A stretch of 64,000 nt of DNA, taken from NCBI GenBank assembly GCA_003248775.1, contig QFQX01000013.1:1-64000 (forward strand), given 5' to 3'. Source of the DNA: Shinella sp. Lineage in GTDB: Bacteria; Pseudomonadota; Alphaproteobacteria; Rhizobiales; Rhizobiaceae. The notes below the pieces were generated by a model. That model had not been told where the DNA came from, ran no database searches, and saw only the letters and a list, made by a program, of their open reading frames with translations. Shown in pieces: positions 17,246 through 26,062 of the stretch. Positions within the stretch are counted from its first letter, which is position 1. Every line of letters begins with the position of its first letter. Position numbers and translations under genes: made by a program.

Positions 17246-17866
17246 ATGAGCAAGATTAACCGGGCCTTCTTTTACGACCGGGCGCGCATGTCGTTGTTCA
17301 ACGGGCGCATCCAGTCGCCGCAGATGCAGGGCATGGAGGCGATCCTCGATCACTGGGAGGCGACGAGCCCCGGCAGTGACGACCGGTGGCTCGCCTACAT
17401 GCTGGCCACGGCCTTTCACGAGACGGCGCGCACCATGCAGCCGGTTCGTGAAACCTTGGCGGTGACCGACGCCAAGGCGATAGCCATTCTCGACCGGGCG
17501 TTTGCGCGTGGGCAGCTTCCGTGGGTGAGCAATCCCTACTGGCGACTTGATGCGCAGGGCAAGTCGTGGCTTGGACGCGGGCTGGTGCAGCTTACCCACA
17601 AGACGAACTATGCGAAGATGAGCCCGCTGGTCGGCATCGACCTCGTCGCTGATCCGGCGCAAGCCATGCGGATGGATGTAGCGATCAGGATCATGTTCAT
17701 CGGCATGGAGAAGGGCTCCTTCACCGGGGCGTGGCTCGACCAGTTCTTCAATCCGAGCCGCGAGGACTGGCTGAATGCCCGCAAGATCATCAACCGGCTC
17801 GACCGAGCCCTGCAGATTGCCGACTACGGGAGGGCCTTCTATGCCGCGCTTAGCTATACGACCTGA
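17246..17866 (+). CDS. GH19-type endolysin / chitinase-like muramidase
   Basis: A 206-residue protein of the glycoside hydrolase 19 fold used by phage endolysins. AFHETART places the general-acid glutamate at E59, and WLGRGLVQLTHKTNY (about 107-121) is the second conserved block. There is no signal peptide, so export would need a holin; a holin-like gene lies at 33870. It sits between the terminase and portal genes behind its own A+T-rich control region. ATG at 17246 follows GGGAGAGAAAGG. A host-lysis role in GTA release is the natural inference. Confidence 0.8.
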   Translation: MSKINRAFFYDRARMSLFNGRIQSPQMQGMEAILDHWEATSPGSDDRWLAYMLATAFHETARTMQPVRETLAVTDAKAIAILDRAFARGQLPWVSNPYWRLDAQGKSWLGRGLVQLTHKTNYAKMSPLVGIDLVADPAQAMRMDVAIRIMFIGMEKGSFTGAWLDQFFNPSREDWLNARKIINRLDRALQIADYGRAFYAALSYTT

Positions 17867-18053
17867 GCCGCTGCTGGCTGGGCCGATGTTTTCCTCGAGG
17901 TAACAACGAGGTGAACGAACCCATCTGCGGTGCCGGCCCGGCCCGCTGAACGGCAAGCGAATGATTGAGCCCTGCGCGCGGTCATGCTATCGCGACACGG
18001 GGCCGGACCGAGACGCCGCGCCCGCGATGAGATTGCCTTCGGAGCCGACGCCC

Positions 18054-18362
18054 TTGATCCGCCATATCGTGTTCTTTTCCGTGCCTGACGGGGCCAATCT
18101 GGAGCGCGTGCGGTCGGGGCTCTCGATCCTGACCGGGATACCCCATGCGCGGCATCTGGAAATCGGCACGAGCGCGAAGAGCGATCTCTATGACACCAGC
18201 GTCGATCTGATCGTCTATGGCGAGTTCGACGACGAGGCGGCCCTTGCCGCCTATCGGGCGCACCCGCTCTATCAGGAATCGATTGCCCGCGTGAAACCGC
18301 TCCGCGAACTCAGGATCGCGGCGGACTACGATGTCTCCACTGCGGTGACGCGGCCGGTCTGA
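18054..18362 (+). CDS. Dabb-family (stress-responsive alpha/beta barrel) protein
   Basis: A small ferredoxin-like barrel protein of about 102 residues. It opens LIRHIVFFSVPDGANLE and has YGEFDDEAALAAYRAHPLYQ, typical Dabb motifs. I start it at the TTG at 18054, preceded by GGAG at nine bases; an ATG at 18027 would add nine residues. These proteins dimerise; known members range from stress proteins to polyketide cyclases. Its position inside the GTA cluster is unexplained, and nothing in it resembles a virion part. Confidence 0.75.
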   Translation: MIRHIVFFSVPDGANLERVRSGLSILTGIPHARHLEIGTSAKSDLYDTSVDLIVYGEFDDEAALAAYRAHPLYQESIARVKPLRELRIAADYDVSTAVTRPV

Positions 18363-18432
18363 AGACCGGGCCGAAGGCCTCGCCTGCAATGGTGATGCCT
18401 CTTCCATACATAACGACTGAAGGATCCAGCCG

Positions 18433-19614
18433 ATGAGACTGTCGTTTCGTCTGCCGTGGCGTGGCCCGGCGGAAAGATCACCCGCGTCCGCAGATACGGT
18501 GAGCGATACCAAGGGAGCTGTAGGCTCTGGCGGGCTGTCGCTGATCGCGGCGGAGGCGGCTGCGCACTGGACGGGCCGTTCCTACGGGGCGCTTGCCCGC
18601 GAGGGCTTCATGCGGAACCCCGTCGCTCACCGCACGGTGCGGCTGGTGGCGGAGGCGGCGGCCGCAATCCCCTGGCTTGCCTATGATGGCGGCCGTGAAC
18701 TGACCGATCATCCGGTGCTGGCACTGATCGCCCGCCCGAACCCGCGCATGGGCGGGCCGGACTTCATGGAAGCGCTTTATGGCCATCTGCTGCTCTCGGG
18801 CAATGCCTATGTCGAGCCGCTGGCGCTCGGCGAGCGGCCGGCCGAACTGCACCTGCTTCGCCCCGACCGGGTGAGCGTGGTGACGGGTGCCGATGGCTGG
18901 CCGGAAGCCTATGACTATCGGGCGGATGTGGGTCGGCGTCGCATCGCGGTGGGACGTGACGGGGAGGGGCTGCTGCATCTCAAGCTGTTCCACCCGCTCG
19001 ATGACCAGACGGGTTTCCCGCCGCTTGCCGCAGCCCAGGTCGCGCTCGACCTGCACAATGCTTCGGGGCGCTGGAACAAGGCGCTGCTCGACAATTCGGC
19101 TCGGCCCTCCGGCGCGCTGGTCTATCAGCCGAAGGAGGGCGGCAACCTTTCCGCCGACCAGTATGAGCGGCTGAAACAGGAGCTGGACGAGGGCTATTCC
19201 GGGCCGATGCGCGCCGGTCGTCCTCTGCTTCTGGAGGGTGGACTCGACTGGAAGTCGATGGGGCTTTCGCCGAAGGACATGGACTTCGTCGAGGCGAGGA
19301 ACGGCGCGGCCCGCGACATCGCGCTTGCCTTCGGTGTGCCGCCCATGCTGCTCGGCATTCCCGGCGACAACACCTATGCCAATTATCAGGAGGCCAACCG
19401 CGCCTTCTACCGGCTGACCGTTCTGCCGCTGGTCACACGCACCACCGCGCGGTTTTCGGCATTCCTTTCAGGGCTTTACCGGACGCAGTTGAATCTCGTT
19501 CCCGATCTCGACCAAGTGGCGGGACTTGCCGCCGAACGCGATGCGCTTTGGGCGCGGGTGGGGGCGGCGGATTTCCTGTCCGAGGAGGAAAAGCGCGAGG
19601 CCGTGGGATACTGA
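18433..19614 (+). CDS. GTA portal protein (HK97 family, gp3)
   Basis: A 393-residue portal protein that forms the dodecameric DNA entry ring and tail attachment site. Family marks seen: REGFMRNPVAHRTVRLVAEA near the start, DHPVLALIARPNP, a central GNAYVE, and IALAFGVPPMLLGIPGDNTY near residue 300. ATG follows AAGGATCC. Length is normal for HK97-type portals, and the frame has no breaks. Confidence 0.93.
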   Translation: MRLSFRLPWRGPAERSPASADTVSDTKGAVGSGGLSLIAAEAAAHWTGRSYGALAREGFMRNPVAHRTVRLVAEAAAAIPWLAYDGGRELTDHPVLALIARPNPRMGGPDFMEALYGHLLLSGNAYVEPLALGERPAELHLLRPDRVSVVTGADGWPEAYDYRADVGRRRIAVGRDGEGLLHLKLFHPLDDQTGFPPLAAAQVALDLHNASGRWNKALLDNSARPSGALVYQPKEGGNLSADQYERLKQELDEGYSGPMRAGRPLLLEGGLDWKSMGLSPKDMDFVEARNGAARDIALAFGVPPMLLGIPGDNTYANYQEANRAFYRLTVLPLVTRTTARFSAFLSGLYRTQLNLVPDLDQVAGLAAERDALWARVGAADFLSEEEKREAVGY

Positions 19615-19883
19615 GGTCCAAGACCCGTGGAATTTGGCCTCCGGCTGAATCAGAAGGTGAACGCCTTAAAGCACTGCATGGGGAAGCGGAATCGAAGTGT
19701 GAGGTTCCGCGTTCAAGCGATTCTTTCGACTCGACAAAACCGCTCCGCTTAAAGCGCCGCGTGAAGGCGCTTCCGTTCATTCGATGGGCGGATAGGAGGA
19801 GACCGGCCGCCGCCATCGTAAGACGAAATCCTGGCGGGATCGTGCGGCCGGTCGGAATTTATCCTAGCTGCGAGAGATTAAAA

Positions 19884-20207
19884 ATGACTGACTTCAGCCA
19901 CGACGGCGGCGTTTCCGCCGCCCGCCTGATCGGCGCGGTCGCGGGCTCGGCGATCTCGCTCGTCTATCTCCTGCCCAGAGGAAATCGCGAGGCGGCGACC
20001 CGCTTCCTGACCGGTGTCGCCTGCGGCCTGATCTTCGGCGGTCCGGTGGGGCTGTGGCTGGTGCGCAAGCTCGACGTGGCCGCAAGCCTGTCGCCGCAGG
20101 AGACCATGTTGGCGGGAGCGGCCGCCGCGAGCCTTTCGGCCTGGTGGGCGCTCGGCGTGCTGGCGCGCCTTGCCCAGCGCTATGGCGGACGACCGCCCGA
20201 AACCTGA
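19884..20207 (+). CDS. DUF6107-type small membrane protein
   Basis: A 107-residue protein with about three hydrophobic helices (residues 14-33, 42-58 and 78-97) and short polar ends. I associate this pattern with DUF6107, found beside rhizobial GTA genes. It occupies the position of a small gene between portal and protease. ATG at 19884 follows GAGAGATT. Role unknown. The preceding 269 bases (19615-19883) hold a hairpin AAGCGCC..GGCGCTT near 19757 and no gene that I can support. Confidence 0.7.
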   Translation: MTDFSHDGGVSAARLIGAVAGSAISLVYLLPRGNREAATRFLTGVACGLIFGGPVGLWLVRKLDVAASLSPQETMLAGAAAASLSAWWALGVLARLAQRYGGRPPET

Positions 20208-20243
20208 CCGCGAGCTGGCAGGCATCTTCATCCGCATTTCGGG

Positions 20244-20270
20244 CACCTCTCCCCAACGAGAGGAGAGGTG
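20244..20270. repeat. Short palindrome before the prohead protease gene
   Basis: CACCTCTCC (20244-20252) pairs exactly with GGAGAGGTG (20262-20270). It resembles a degenerate half of the larger C-rich repeats found elsewhere in the cluster. Confidence 0.5.
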
Positions 20271-20319
20271 TTCCGTCGCGGCCGGACAGACACATCATTC
20301 CATGACGAGGAGTAGGACG

Positions 20320-20895
20320 ATGACGCCGAAGCGCGAACCGCCTTCGCTGACCCATACCCGCGCCAACCTGACGCTGAAGGGCGTTTCCGGCGACGGCAGT
20401 TTTTCCGGCTATGCCAGCCTGTTCGGCGAGGTGGACCTCGGCCGCGACACGATCGAGCCAGGGGCCTTTTCGAAATCGCTGAAGGCGCGCGGTGCCGCCG
20501 GTGTGCGGATGCTTTTCCAGCACGATCCCGCCGAGCCGATCGGCACATGGAAGGTGATCCGCGAGGACGAGCGCGGCCTCTATGTCGAGGGCGTGCTTTC
20601 ACCCGGCGTGGCGCGTGCCCGCGAGGTGCATGCGCTGATGAAATCCGGCGCGCTGGACGGGCTTTCCATCGGCTTTCGCACCGTGCGCGCCCGTTCCGAC
20701 AAGGGAAGCGGCGTGCGCCGCATCCTCGAGGCCGACCTCTGGGAGATCTCGGTGGTGACCTTCCCGATGCTGCCGGCGGCAAGGGTCTCGAACGTGAAAC
20801 ATGCGCGGTTCTACCGCGACAGGGAAACCGAGCTCGTCCGCGCCATGCGCCGGGCGGCGCGGGCAATGGCGACGAACGTCTTCAGGAAAGGATGA
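20320..20895 (+). CDS. GTA prohead protease (HK97 family, gp4)
   Basis: A 191-residue capsid maturation protease. FSGYASLFGEVDLGRDTIEP is the family's opening; the likely catalytic pair is H68 (in FQHDP) and S116 (in LDGLSIGF). It processes the capsid precursor encoded next. ATG at 20320 follows GAGGAGTAGG. It ends just before the capsid start, so the two are tightly coupled. Confidence 0.93.
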   Translation: MTPKREPPSLTHTRANLTLKGVSGDGSFSGYASLFGEVDLGRDTIEPGAFSKSLKARGAAGVRMLFQHDPAEPIGTWKVIREDERGLYVEGVLSPGVARAREVHALMKSGALDGLSIGFRTVRARSDKGSGVRRILEADLWEISVVTFPMLPAARVSNVKHARFYRDRETELVRAMRRAARAMATNVFRKG

Positions 20896-20900
20896 CGAGA

Positions 20901-22196
20901 ATGGAAAACATGCATGACAGGCAGCCGGCAAAGCGCGGCCAGACTCCGAAAGTGACCCCGGAAGCGGCCCCGGAAGTGAAGGCCGTGCCGGACGGCGTGA
21001 CGGCGGCCTTCGAGGACTTCATGGGCGCTTTCGAGGCGTTCAAGGAGGTCAACGACCGCAGGCTTTCGGAAATCGAGGAAAAGCTCGTTTCCGACGTCGT
21101 GACCCGCGACAAGGTGGAGCGCATCAACAAGGCGATGGACGACCAGAGCCGGATGATCGACGAGATGCTGCTGAAGAAGATGCGTCCGTCGCTTTCCCGC
21201 GGCGGGGCGGGCGAGATCGAGGCGGCCGAACACAAGGCCGCTTTCGACGCCTATATCCGCCGCGGCGACGAAAGCGGCCTGCGCGAACTCGAAGCCAAGG
21301 CGATGAGCGCCGGAACGCCCGCCGACGGTGGCTATCTGGTGCCGCCGGAAACCGACAGCGAGATCGGCCGCCGGCTCTCCGTCGTCTCGCCGGTCCGCTC
21401 GCTGGCGACGATCAGGCAGGTTTCCGGCTCGGTGCTGAAGAAGCCCTTCTCGCCGGCCGGCATGACGGCGGGCTGGGTGTCGGAGACCGCGGCGCGGCCG
21501 CAGACGGGAACGGCCCAGCTTGCCGAACTCTCCTTCCCGACCATGGAGCTTTACGCCATGCCGGCTGCGAGCCAGGCGCTGCTCGACGATGCGGCCGTCG
21601 ATATCGAGGCCTGGATCGCCGGCGAGGTGGACATCGCCTTTGCCGAGCAGGAAGGCACGGCTTTCGTGACCGGCGACGGCGTCAACAAGCCGAAAGGGCT
21701 GCTTTCCTATGATCAGGTGGCGGACAGCGCTTGGGAATGGGGAAAGATCGGCTATGTGGCGACGGGTGCGGCAGGCGCATTTTCCGCCGCCGGTGCCTCG
21801 GACGTGCTGGTCGACGTGGTCTATGCCCTGAAGGCAGGCCATCGCCAGAATGCGAGCTTCCTGATGAGCCGCAAGACGCAGGGGCAGATCCGCAAGTTCA
21901 AGGATGCCGACGGCAACTATATCTGGCAGCCGCCGGCCAAGGCCGGCGATCCGGCCTCGCTGATGGGCTTTCCGGTGGCCGAGGCCGAGGACATGCCGGC
22001 GATTGCCGCCGACGCAACCTCGATCGCCTTCGGTGACTTCCGCGCCGGCTACCTCGTGGTCGACCGCGTGGGCGTCCGCGTTCTGCGCGACCCCTATTCC
22101 GCCAAGCCTTACGTGCTGTTCTACACCACCAAGCGCGTTGGCGGTGGCGTCCAGAACTTCGAGGCGATCAAGCTGGTGAAGTTCTCGGCGAATTGA
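20901..22196 (+). CDS. GTA major capsid protein (HK97 family, gp5)
   Basis: A 431-residue precursor. Residues 1-120 form a helical scaffold/delta domain, probably removed by the gp4 protease. The HK97 core starts near AGTPADGGYLVPPETDSEIG. Other marks are GWVSETAARPQT, FVTGDGVNKPKGLL and FGDFRAGYLVVDRVGVRVLRD. ATG at 20901 follows AAAGGATGACGAGA; an ATG at 20892 adds three residues. All of the fold's usual blocks are intact. Confidence 0.95.
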   Translation: MENMHDRQPAKRGQTPKVTPEAAPEVKAVPDGVTAAFEDFMGAFEAFKEVNDRRLSEIEEKLVSDVVTRDKVERINKAMDDQSRMIDEMLLKKMRPSLSRGGAGEIEAAEHKAAFDAYIRRGDESGLRELEAKAMSAGTPADGGYLVPPETDSEIGRRLSVVSPVRSLATIRQVSGSVLKKPFSPAGMTAGWVSETAARPQTGTAQLAELSFPTMELYAMPAASQALLDDAAVDIEAWIAGEVDIAFAEQEGTAFVTGDGVNKPKGLLSYDQVADSAWEWGKIGYVATGAAGAFSAAGASDVLVDVVYALKAGHRQNASFLMSRKTQGQIRKFKDADGNYIWQPPAKAGDPASLMGFPVAEAEDMPAIAADATSIAFGDFRAGYLVVDRVGVRVLRDPYSAKPYVLFYTTKRVGGGVQNFEAIKLVKFSAN

Positions 22197-22248
22197 TGAG
22201 GCGGGGTGGGGGCGTTACCGGCGCTCGCGTCTCATCCCCGGCAACGCT

Positions 22249-22404
22249 TGCCCCTCACCCTGACCCTCTCCCCGCAGGCGGGGAGAGGGAACGGAGACGA
22301 CGTTGTTTGCGGCCCTTTCCGCATTTGCGGGTGGAATGGGGCGGCGCGGCTTGTGGCCTTCTCCCCGCAGGCGGGGAGAAGGTGCCGGCAGGCGGATGAG
22401 GGGC
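22249..22404. repeat. Paired C-rich palindromic repeats
   Basis: Two hairpin units face each other. CCCTCTCCCCGCAGGCGGGGAG lies at about 22264-22286, and CTTCTCCCCGCAGGCGGGGAG plus the tail GTGCCGGCAGGCGGATGAGG at 22359-22402. Related units occur at 26341, 26526, 29214, 29341, 33718 and 40863, so this is a dispersed family within the window. Confidence 0.85.
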
Positions 22405-22464
22405 GTCCGAACGTTTCTCCGCTTCAGGCGGATGACCACCTTTCTCACCCAACAGGAGACATTC

Positions 22465-23034
22465 ATGACCTATATCCCGACCGTGCCGCCCGCGGGCGAG
22501 CCGGTGACGCTGGCCGAGGCGAAGGCGCATCTCAGGGTCGATGCCGATGACGAGGATGCGCTGATCGAGGGGCTGATCACGGTTGCCCGCGAGCATCTGG
22601 AACGCGAGACCGGCCTTGCGCTGCTGGCGCAGGGTTTCCGGCTGGCACTCGACCGCTGGCCTGACGATGGAGTGATCCATATCGAACGCGGTCCGGTCCG
22701 CGCAGTCGAGACGGTGACCGTTTACGATGAGGTGGGAGAACCGTCCCTCGTATCGCTCCACGATCACCTGCTGGAGGGCAACAGCCGTCCGGCGCGGCTG
22801 TGGCTGAGCGAGACGCCAACGCCGGGCCGCGCGTTCAACGGCATTGAGATCGATTTCATCGCGGGCTTCGGCGATACCGGCGCGGACGTGCCGGGCACGC
22901 TGAAACGGGCAATGCTTTCCCATGTGGCGCTGATGTTTTCCGTGCGTGGCGCGGTCTCGCTGGAGGACCAGCCTGCGGCGATGCCGGCAGGCTACGAACG
23001 GCTGATCGCGCCCTATTGCCGACGGAGGCTCTGA
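22465..23034 (+). CDS. GTA head-tail connector (gp6)
   Basis: A 189-residue adaptor. It opens TYIPTVPPAGEPVTLAEAKAH and on with LRVDADDEDALIEGLI, the standard start of gp6-like phage connectors, and ends with a helix before PYCRRRL. It binds below the portal. ATG at 22465 follows ACAGGAGAC. The gap before it is filled by palindromic repeats. Confidence 0.9.
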   Translation: MTYIPTVPPAGEPVTLAEAKAHLRVDADDEDALIEGLITVAREHLERETGLALLAQGFRLALDRWPDDGVIHIERGPVRAVETVTVYDEVGEPSLVSLHDHLLEGNSRPARLWLSETPTPGRAFNGIEIDFIAGFGDTGADVPGTLKRAMLSHVALMFSVRGAVSLEDQPAAMPAGYERLIAPYCRRRL

Positions 23035-23036
23035 CC

Positions 23037-23372
23037 ATGGGGATTGCCGATTTCGACCCCGGCCGGCTCAGCGCCCGGCTGCTGCTGGAGCGTCCCGTGC
23101 CGGTTTCCGACGGGCAGGGCGGCGCGGCGGAGGTCTTCGAGGCGGTCGCCAGCGTCTGGGCGCTGGTGACGCCGCTTGCCGCGAAGGTCGAGGAACGGGC
23201 CGGTGCCGAGACCGTGGAGATTACCCACGAGATCTGGGTGCGCCGGCGCGGCGATCTCGTTTCCGGCATGCGCTTCGTCAAGGGTCTCAGGCATTTCACG
23301 GTGGAAAGCGTGCGCGATCCCGATGAAAGCGGCCGCTATCTCGCCTGCCGCTGCCGGGAGGAAGGGCGATGA
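23037..23372 (+). CDS. GTA head closure protein (gp7)
   Basis: A 111-residue beta-barrel adaptor of the SPP1 gp16/HK97 gp9 class. DPGRLSARLLLERPVPVSDG then SVWALVTPLA are the family's strands. It starts two bases after the gp6 stop and overlaps the next ATG by four bases. It seals the head before tail joining. Confidence 0.85.
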   Translation: MGIADFDPGRLSARLLLERPVPVSDGQGGAAEVFEAVASVWALVTPLAAKVEERAGAETVEITHEIWVRRRGDLVSGMRFVKGLRHFTVESVRDPDESGRYLACRCREEGR

Positions 23373-23557
23373 AGGCCGTCATACGCCTGACCGGCGGCGA
23401 TCTGAAGACGGCACTGTCGCGAGCGCTTTCGGCACGTCTTGCCCGACGCTCTAAGGAACCTCGCGAAGGAGCAGGGCAGACACAAAAGGCTGGGCGCGGT
23501 GGCGTGTCTGCCGATGAAATGACGGAGGGCGAGAGCCATGGCAAATCCGGTGAATGA
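23369..23557 (+). CDS. Small basic hypothetical protein in the GTA operon
   Basis: A 62-residue frame starting at ATGA overlapping the gp7 stop and running 20 bases into the DUF3168 gene. The start KAVIRLTGGDLKTALSRALS looks like a genuine N-terminus; the rest is basic and low in hydrophobics. It could be a remnant of an HK97 gp10-like tail-completion protein or only a spacer frame. Evidence is the coupled start and lack of any other gene in 23373-23537. Confidence 0.4.
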   Translation: MKAVIRLTGGDLKTALSRALSARLARRSKEPREGAGQTQKAGRGGVSADEMTEGESHGKSGE

Positions 23558-23954
23558 GCTGCTGAAGGCGATCCATGCGCGGCTGGTAGGCGATGCGGGG
23601 CTTCTTGCCGTGATCGGCGCGGACGGCATTCGCGACCGGCGCATAGCAGGACTGCCGCTTCCGGCGCTGGTGATCGGCGAGGCGGAGATGCGGGACTTTT
23701 CGACCGCGAGCGAGGACGGGGTGGAAATCCTGCTGACGCTGGAGGCCTGGTCGAAGGTGGGCCGACGTGAGGCCGAGGAGATCGCCGGGGCGGTGCGAAG
23801 GCTGTTGCATGATGCGACGTTGGATGTGGCAGGGCATGCGCTGGTGAGCCTTGTCCACCGGGCGAGCGTCAGCAGGCGCGAGCCGAAGACGACGCTGTTC
23901 GTGGCCGAAGTGCGGTTCCGGGCCGTTCTGGAGCCGCTTGCGTCAGCTGGCTGA
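23538..23954 (+). CDS. GTA DUF3168 tail terminator-like protein (gp8)
   Basis: A 138-residue protein. ANPVNELLKAIHARLVGD then FSTASEDGVEILLTLEAWS matches DUF3168, which includes the tail-completion protein of HK97-like phages. It would cap the tail tube and join it to the head. ATG follows GGAGGGCGAGAG. Its last 12 bases overlap the end of the inverted MFS gene, an unusual tail-to-tail overlap. Confidence 0.88.
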   Translation: MANPVNELLKAIHARLVGDAGLLAVIGADGIRDRRIAGLPLPALVIGEAEMRDFSTASEDGVEILLTLEAWSKVGRREAEEIAGAVRRLLHDATLDVAGHALVSLVHRASVSRREPKTTLFVAEVRFRAVLEPLASAG

Positions 23955-25139
23955 GCCGGCGCGCTTTTCGATACGCGAAAGACAGAGGAAGGCCACGAGC
24001 GAGACGACGGCGAGGCCCGCGCAATAGGCGAGCACGGCATTGGGGCCACCGCGATCGATCAGGAATGTCACGATGACGGGCGCGATCGCCATGGCGAGAT
24101 TGGCCGGTAGCGACAATTGCGCCGATAGCTGCGCATAGCGGCTGGCGGAGAAGAAGCCGAGCGGCAGGAGCGCCCGCGACAGCGCCGAGATGCCCGACCC
24201 GAAGCCGTAAAGCGCGATGAACAGGAAGAGCGGCAGGGTGGCACCGCCGGATAGCGCGAGCACCGGCATGGCGACGAACATCAGGAGACATGCGAGCTTG
24301 CCGGAAAACAGCGGCGAAGCCTTCTTGCCGGCAAGCGTGTCGACCGCGCGGGCGGCGATGCCGAGCACGGACCGGAGCGAGCCGAGCTGGAGCGCAACGG
24401 CGGCGGATGCGCCGGACTGCTGCAGCAGCTCAAGCAGCGACGGGGCGAGGCCGAGGGTGAGCAGGCTGAAGGTGATGGTGATGACCGCGATCAGCCGGAA
24501 GGCGAGGCGGGACTGGTCGGGAGACAGCGCAAGCGGTTCGCGATCCGCCGAGGCCTGTCCTGCCGTATTCCCATCCGATGGCGTGGGCAGGCCGAACAGA
24601 TGCAGCGGCGCCAGCAGCAGGAGATGGAGAAGGGCTGCACCCGCAAGCGTCGGGCGCCAGCCATGGAGATCGCCGAAGAAGGTAAGCGCCGGCCAGGCGA
24701 AGGTTGCGGAAAGACCGGTGAAGATCATCAGAAGGCCGATGCTGCGCTTGGCATCGGACCCCTCGCGTTCGACGACTGCGGCATAGCAGGGAACCGATAG
24801 CCCGAAGGCGCCACCGAAGCCGATGACCAGCCAGGCGGCGAAATAGCTCGCCGGACCCTGCGCCATCGAAAGCATGAACAGGCCGGCGCTGAAGGCGAGC
24901 GAACCGGCAGTGAGAACCCGCGCTGCGCCATGTCGTTTCAGCAGCCGTCCGACCAGCGGACCGGCGAAACCCGAGACCAGCATCATCACCGTGAGGCCGG
25001 CAAAGGCCATCTCGTTCGACATGCCGAGATCGGCGGCGATGCGCCGGCCGAAGACGCCGGGCATGTCGAAGCTCACGCCCCAGCCGGCGATTTGGCTGAC
25101 GGCGAGCAGGGCGATGAGGCGGATGCGCGAAGACGACAT
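23943..25139 (-). CDS. MFS transporter embedded in the GTA cluster
   Basis: A 398-residue protein with about twelve hydrophobic helices and a central cytoplasmic loop (PTPSDGNTAGQASADREP). The MFS-A-like GRLLKRHGAARVLTAG follows helix 2. Substrate unknown. It runs against all GTA genes, between the DUF3168 and tail-tube genes, and overlaps the former by 12 bases. Its 5' end leaves 108 bases to the next gene, which must contain its own promoter. Its base composition looks like that of neighbours, so insertion is not recent. Confidence 0.85.
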   Translation of the reverse strand: MSSSRIRLIALLAVSQIAGWGVSFDMPGVFGRRIAADLGMSNEMAFAGLTVMMLVSGFAGPLVGRLLKRHGAARVLTAGSLAFSAGLFMLSMAQGPASYFAAWLVIGFGGAFGLSVPCYAAVVEREGSDAKRSIGLLMIFTGLSATFAWPALTFFGDLHGWRPTLAGAALLHLLLLAPLHLFGLPTPSDGNTAGQASADREPLALSPDQSRLAFRLIAVITITFSLLTLGLAPSLLELLQQSGASAAVALQLGSLRSVLGIAARAVDTLAGKKASPLFSGKLACLLMFVAMPVLALSGGATLPLFLFIALYGFGSGISALSRALLPLGFFSASRYAQLSAQLSLPANLAMAIAPVIVTFLIDRGGPNAVLAYCAGLAVVSLVAFLCLSRIEKRAGSAS

Positions 25140-25247
25140 GAAGAGATTCCGGAGGGGCCATTTCCTCTACGGCTTTCCCAAGCCGTGGGCAACCGGTGCG
25201 CCTCCCCACAACTTCACGGAACGAACGGACAAGAGAAGGAAACCGAC

Positions 25248-25655
25248 ATGGTTGCACAGAAGGGCAAGGACCTGCTGCTCAAGGTTCTGGATGGCAGCAC
25301 ATACATCACCGTCGCCGGGCTGCGCTCGAAGCGGCTCGCCTTCAATGCGGAGACGGTGGACGTAACCGACGGGGAAAGCGCTGGTCGCTGGCGGGAGCTG
25401 CTGGCAGGAGCCGGCGTGCAGCGCGCCTCGCTTTCCGGCGCGGGCCTGTTCAAGGACCAGGCTTCCGATGCGCGGGTTCGCTCCGCCTTCTTTGCCGGCG
25501 AAATTCTCTCCTGGCAGGTGGTCATTCCCGATTTCGGCACTGTGACCGGTCTCTTCCAGATCACGGCGCTCGAATATGCCGGCGCGCATGACGGCGAGGT
25601 GACCTTCGAGCTGGCGCTGGAATCGGCGGGCCAGCTTTCCTTCGGAGCGCTCTGA
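25248..25655 (+). CDS. GTA major tail tube protein (gp9)
   Basis: A 135-residue TP901-1-type tail tube protein. AQKGKDLLLKVLDGSTYITV then GLRSKRLAFNAETVDVTD is the typical N-terminal strand set, and FQITALEYAGAHDGEVTFEL the C-terminal one. ATG at 25248 follows AAGAGAAGGA. Its stop overlaps the start of gp10 (TGATG). Confidence 0.92.
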   Translation: MVAQKGKDLLLKVLDGSTYITVAGLRSKRLAFNAETVDVTDGESAGRWRELLAGAGVQRASLSGAGLFKDQASDARVRSAFFAGEILSWQVVIPDFGTVTGLFQITALEYAGAHDGEVTFELALESAGQLSFGAL

Positions 25656-26062
25656 TGCGGCACGGGAGCGATCTTGCGCCCGCGATCGGCAGGGCAAACC
25701 GCAGGCGTGGCGAGGTGGAGGCGGTGATCGACGGCGAGCGCCGCATTCTCTGCCTGACGCTCGGCGCTCTGGCCGAGCTGGAAACGGTGTTTCAGGCGGA
25801 CAGTCTTGCGGGGCTTGCTGAGCGCTTTTCCAGCGGGCGGCTGAAGGCGGCGGATCTTATGGGCATCATCGCTGCGGGCCTGCGCGGCGGCGGAAACCGT
25901 TTCAGCGACGAGGACGTGAGAGGCATGGCGGTCGAGGGCGGCGTGGCCGGGGCGGCATTAGTGGTGCGCGAACTGCTGACTCTGACATTTGCCCCGGAAG
26001 GGGCGGGCAAGGTGAGCAACGGGTCCGGGCCGACCTCCACGGAGCCTTGCCGGGGCCCTTGA
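25655..26062 (+). CDS. GTA family protein gp10 (tail assembly chaperone N-part)
   Basis: A 135-residue protein. NRRRGEVEAVIDGERRILCL then TLGALAELETVFQADSL is the gene-transfer-agent gp10 (TAC-like) signature. With the next frame it matches the paired tail-assembly chaperones of long-tailed phages. ATG overlaps the gp9 stop. The C-terminus (PEGAGKVSNGSGPTSTEP) looks disordered. Confidence 0.88.
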   Translation: MRHGSDLAPAIGRANRRRGEVEAVIDGERRILCLTLGALAELETVFQADSLAGLAERFSSGRLKAADLMGIIAAGLRGGGNRFSDEDVRGMAVEGGVAGAALVVRELLTLTFAPEGAGKVSNGSGPTSTEPCRGP

